A DNA stretch of 64,000 nucleotides. Source: JAJNBK01 sp035642715 (lineage in GTDB: Archaea; Thermoproteota; Nitrososphaeria; Nitrososphaerales; Nitrososphaeraceae). The first letter of the stretch is position 1. The number at the start of each line of letters is the position of its first letter. A program made the position numbers and the translations under genes. The notes under the pieces are model-generated. The model worked only from the letters and a program-made list of their open reading frames with translations. It was not told the DNA's origin and made no database searches. Positions 61,564 through 64,000 of this stretch are shown one piece after another. Where the stretch lies: contig DASQRW010000202.1 of NCBI GenBank assembly GCA_035642715.1, forward strand, positions 1 through 64,000, given 5' to 3'.

Positions 61564-62093
61564 TACACTATTTCAACTCCATATTGTTGTTGGAAAAATT
61601 TTATCGCTTCATCCCGAGTAATTCTATGTGCCTTACCTATTTTTTGACTATGTCTTTTTTTTGCTATTCTATAACCGGGTCGCATTAAAGATAAACTTAC
61701 ATCCATACCGAAAATCCCTATCTCAGGATTATATTTGGTTCCTGGGATATCTATATGTTCATGTATCCCAACAGATATATTTCCATAGCTGTCAAAAGAT
61801 GACATTTTCAAAGCATTCCCTTTAGCAGATATTATGCGTTTTAGAAATTCAATAGCCTGTTCTCTACGAAGTGTTACCATTGCGCCGATAGGTTCGCCCT
61901 TATGTATACCAAAGTCTCTGACAGTTTCTCTAGCTCCACGCACACTAGGCTGCTGCCCAGTTAACTCATGTAAAGCACGTTTAGCCTTTTCTATCGGTTC
62001 ACCAGATTTTCCGACACCTATATTGATTACCACTTTACTTATACTGATTTTTCTCATAGGGTGGAAATCTTTTATTTGTTGTTCTTGACTCAT
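61563..62093 (-). CDS. rpl5: Ribosomal protein uL5
   Basis: 176 residues of archaeal L5, which contacts 5S rRNA. Visible motifs are M-R-K-I-S-I-S-K-V-V-I-N-I-G-V-G, K-G-E-P-I-G-A-M-V-T-L-R and I-F-G-M-D-V-S-L. The start is ATG at 62093, two bases after the eS4 stop, and the stop overlaps uS14. Confidence 0.98.
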   Translation of the reverse strand: MSQEQQIKDFHPMRKISISKVVINIGVGKSGEPIEKAKRALHELTGQQPSVRGARETVRDFGIHKGEPIGAMVTLRREQAIEFLKRIISAKGNALKMSSFDSYGNISVGIHEHIDIPGTKYNPEIGIFGMDVSLSLMRPGYRIAKKRHSQKIGKAHRITRDEAIKFFQQQYGVEIV

Positions 62094-62095
62094 TA

Positions 62096-62812
62096 TTAAC
62101 TCACCTTAATTACTGGCCTTTCATCACCAATTGCCATAACTAATTGTACTGGTAGCTCGACTGACCTATCTGTGAATGATATCAATGCCCTTTTGGGCAG
62201 AGAGAATATCGCATCTCTAATATCGTCAACTTTTCCAATTCCTCCTGCGTTCTCCCCACTTGTTACTAATACCATGCATCCTTTTGCAAATTTAATATGA
62301 CTGTTAATTATATTATCAGGAATTTGTATCACGCAACTATCTCCAACCATTAGCTTTTGATCGCTAATTAGCGTTTTTCCATCATGAAAACCATACTGAA
62401 TTTTCTTTCCTTTTATCGTTACTTTACTTGTAACTTTTACTAATTTTTGTTTTTTATCATCATCACTAATATTAATAGGCACTAACAATTCAGAATTCTT
62501 TGGAACGAAGCGGTACGATTGTCCTGTCGGAACAAGTTCTAGTACATCCATCAAACCTATTGCAAAGTTGATATCCTTTATGAAAATTCCATCAACTTTC
62601 ACTTTTCCTCCGTTAACAATTCGTTCTGCTTCATGCATTGTACTTGCAAGTTTTAACACATCTCTAAGAACAATTCCCAATGGATATGCTCTATCCTTTG
62701 AATGAGAGCCAGGTTTCACTCGTAATACGAATTGACTTTCTTTTCTCCTGATTTCCCAGAATGTTGGAGCCATCTGCCGCTTCACTCGAGTATCTCCTCC
62801 TTTTTTGGCCAT
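62096..62812 (-). CDS. rps4e: Ribosomal protein eS4
   Basis: 238 residues of the archaeal/eukaryotic S4e: a basic start (M-A-K-K-G-G), an S4 RNA-binding domain (about 40-100, V-K-V-D-G-I-F-I-K-D) and a KOW-type C-terminal segment. The start is ATG at 62812. Its presence between L24 and L5 is the typical archaeal spc order. Confidence 0.98.
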   Translation of the reverse strand: MAKKGGDTRVKRQMAPTFWEIRRKESQFVLRVKPGSHSKDRAYPLGIVLRDVLKLASTMHEAERIVNGGKVKVDGIFIKDINFAIGLMDVLELVPTGQSYRFVPKNSELLVPINISDDDKKQKLVKVTSKVTIKGKKIQYGFHDGKTLISDQKLMVGDSCVIQIPDNIINSHIKFAKGCMVLVTSGENAGGIGKVDDIRDAIFSLPKRALISFTDRSVELPVQLVMAIGDERPVIKVS

Positions 62813-62816
62813 TTTT

Positions 62817-63242
62817 TCATCCTTGATCCTTCTCGTCGTTCTTTCTATTTCTTGATAATATTTTTCTCAACTTTTTATTTTTAACATTTACTTTTTGTGA
62901 ATTTGTGTCAACATGCAACCTATTCTCTCTCGTCTTATCATCCAAGTTTAATCCTATTATCTTAACATTAGACGCATGTATCTGGACTTTTACGTTACCA
63001 CCGCGAACTTTTTCCCGTTGTATTCCTTCAATTGCTAATGTTCCTCTCTGAGTATTGACTTTTTCTATTTTACCTTCAATTCCATTATATTCGCCTCTCA
63101 TGACTCTGACGTTATCACCCTTTATTACCCGTATACTTCTCCTTTCGTATTCTTCACGTAAATTGTCAGCTAATGTAGAATGGATCATTGCATCCCTGAC
63201 GTGTTTAGGAGTGTGCAACATTTTTGAATTTATATTCGCCAT
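62817..63242 (-). CDS. rpl24: Ribosomal protein uL24
   Basis: 141 residues with the KOW motif (D-N-V-R-V-M-R-G-E-Y-N-G-I-E-G-K) and a basic tail (K-N-K-K-L-R-K-I-L-S-R-N-R). The ATG at 63242 is preferred because AGGAG at 63254-63258 precedes it by about 11 bases; a TTG at 63254 would overlap that site. Confidence 0.96.
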   Translation of the reverse strand: MANINSKMLHTPKHVRDAMIHSTLADNLREEYERRSIRVIKGDNVRVMRGEYNGIEGKIEKVNTQRGTLAIEGIQREKVRGGNVKVQIHASNVKIIGLNLDDKTRENRLHVDTNSQKVNVKNKKLRKILSRNRKNDEKDQG

Positions 63243-63257
63243 TTTCTTATCCAACTC

Positions 63258-63692
63258 CTAAATTATGAATGAAGCAAGATTGGCAATTCTTGGCCATTTC
63301 TCTGCTGCTTCTGCAGCTACTGGTCCTTTTATATCAGTTCCTTTAATCTCTCCCTCGGGTGTGACAAGAACTGCTGCATTGTCTTCAAAAGTTACGCGAA
63401 CCCCATTTAATCGTCGGATCGGGTATTTCTGCCTTACAATTACTGCTCCGAAGATTTGCTTTCGAAGTTCAGAGGGTCCCTTTTTGACCGTCACTGTCAC
63501 AAAGTCTCCAACAGCAGCTGCAGGTAATCTGGAATGTCTTCCTTTGTATCGTGTAACTTGTGCGATTCGAAGTACCTTTGCACCAGTATTGTCGACACAG
63601 GCTAATTCAGCGGTTATTGGTAAAGCTTTAGTGATATAGGGACGAAACTCTGCTACTCCTTTTGCTGAAACAGCCCTTGTTTTAGCTGCCAT
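63258..63692 (-). CDS. rpl14: Ribosomal protein uL14
   Basis: 144 residues, the archaeal length, with A-C-V-D-N-T-G-A-K-V-L-R, V-T-V-K-K-G-P-S-E-L-R and G-V-R-V-T-F-E-D-N-A-A-V-L. L14 contacts both ribosomal subunits. The start is ATG at 63692, overlapping the uS17 end by 11 bases. Confidence 0.98.
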   Translation of the reverse strand: MAAKTRAVSAKGVAEFRPYITKALPITAELACVDNTGAKVLRIAQVTRYKGRHSRLPAAAVGDFVTVTVKKGPSELRKQIFGAVIVRQKYPIRRLNGVRVTFEDNAAVLVTPEGEIKGTDIKGPVAAEAAEKWPRIANLASFII

Positions 63693-64000
63693 TCTTATTG
63701 CTCACCTCAATTACAACAAAGGAAACTGTTTTTGATAGATGCCTGCATTCAGCAATTAATACTTTTTCACCTTCTTCAACATCAATACACTCTGGCAAGT
63801 ATGCATGCATTTTTGACATACTTCTTTCATATCTCTTGTACTTTGAAACTGGACGAGGATATTCTCTTGCTACTACTACCATCTTCTTAGCTTTAGAGCT
63901 AAGTATTGTTCCTGTAAATAATTTTCCTCTCACTGGTAAAGTACCATGAAACGGGCACAATTTGTCGTCGCATGACTTTCTAGGAGGATTAACTGAGATT
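63682..64000 (-). CDS. rps17: Ribosomal protein uS17, 5' end beyond the window
   Basis: The frame stays open upstream of the apparent TTG at 63960 to the right edge, reading P-P-R-K-S-C-D-D-K before L-C-P-F-H-G. This is the typical archaeal S17 segment (PPxxxC-x-D-x2-CPFHG), so the true start is outside. The visible 105 residues also contain V-R-G-K-L-F-T-G and A-E-C-R-H-L-S-K-T. The operon therefore continues to the right. Confidence 0.95.
   Translation of the reverse strand, partial: ISVNPPRKSCDDKLCPFHGTLPVRGKLFTGTILSSKAKKMVVVAREYPRPVSKYKRYERSMSKMHAYLPECIDVEEGEKVLIAECRHLSKTVSFVVIEVSNKNGS

Noticed and set aside
63682..63960. uS17 beginning at the TTG at 63960
   Set aside because: The conserved C-x-D-x2-CPFHG motif continues upstream in frame, so the gene must start beyond the right edge.

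Overview
The window is a chromosome segment of an archaeon, almost certainly an ammonia-oxidising thaumarchaeon (class Nitrososphaeria). The evidence is seen in the genes. There are archaeal/eukaryote-type information-processing proteins (S4e, S8e, S25e, TFB, RpoK, TFE-beta-like, SRP19, Gar1, tRNA-splicing endonuclease, aCPSF1/FttA), an ESCRT-III-like CdvB, and 4-hydroxybutyryl-CoA dehydratase of the 3-hydroxypropionate/4-hydroxybutyrate carbon-fixation cycle. There is also a bioF-bioB/bioA-bioD set and several short proteins of a thaumarchaeal kind. The DNA is AT-rich (about one third G+C by eye), which would fit a Nitrosocosmicus-like soil lineage, but the genus is inference and no amo or urease genes are present here. 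Start codons are often TTG or GTG, Shine-Dalgarno sequences are rare, and TATA boxes commonly lie about 26-33 bp before the start codon, implying many leaderless mRNAs.

Layout. 0-6 kb: a truncated membrane protein, a tandem short-chain dehydrogenase resembling bacterial malonyl-CoA reductase, a winged-helix-like protein, endA with a PhoU-like gene, and homoserine dehydrogenase. 6-14 kb: a TauE/SafE transporter, UPF0147, a tiny zinc protein, the termination nuclease FttA, a 2.3-kb gene-poor stretch with a zinc-ribbon/His-tail miniprotein and a 10-bp repeat array, and a site-2 protease. 14-25 kb: scpA-scpB, S8e, SRP19, gar1-tfb, DNA ligase, S25e, RpoK, a FilR1-like regulator, a three-gene unknown cluster, and apt-mtnP. 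25-32 kb: two HExxH/unknown genes around abfD, TFE-beta-rlmE, a coiled-coil protein, and trpG-trpD. 32-42 kb: GAPDH, a GalT-like protein, two small membrane proteins coupled to a UDP-GlcNAc 2-epimerase, a sugar nucleotidyltransferase, thiDN, ATP-synthase subunit F, a J-domain membrane protein, and a SIS isomerase. 43-49 kb: glycerate 2-kinase, threonine synthase, a glutaminase-less asparagine synthetase-like protein, and CdvB. 50-56 kb: the biotin locus, split by a serine recombinase. 56-60 kb: a nucleotidyltransferase followed by an F420-type oxidoreductase, a thiolase and a DUF35 protein in a tight operon. 60-64 kb: an intron-bearing tRNA-Asn and a leftward ribosomal-protein operon (S17-L14-L24-S4e-L5-S14-S8-L6) that runs off the right edge.

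How it fits together. Carbon fixed through the HP/HB cycle (abfD, possibly the tandem SDR and the thiolase) needs biotin for acetyl/propionyl-CoA carboxylase, which the bio locus supplies; GAPDH and glycerate kinase serve gluconeogenesis and C3 metabolism. A 22-bp palindromic element recurs just upstream of TATA boxes before bioB, before an unknown gene and, degenerately, before the asparagine-synthetase-like gene, suggesting a small undescribed regulon. The tRNA-Asn gene has a convincing bulge-helix-bulge intron at a non-canonical position, a substrate for the splicing endonuclease encoded at the other end of the window. No CRISPR array, rRNA or complete insertion sequence was seen.
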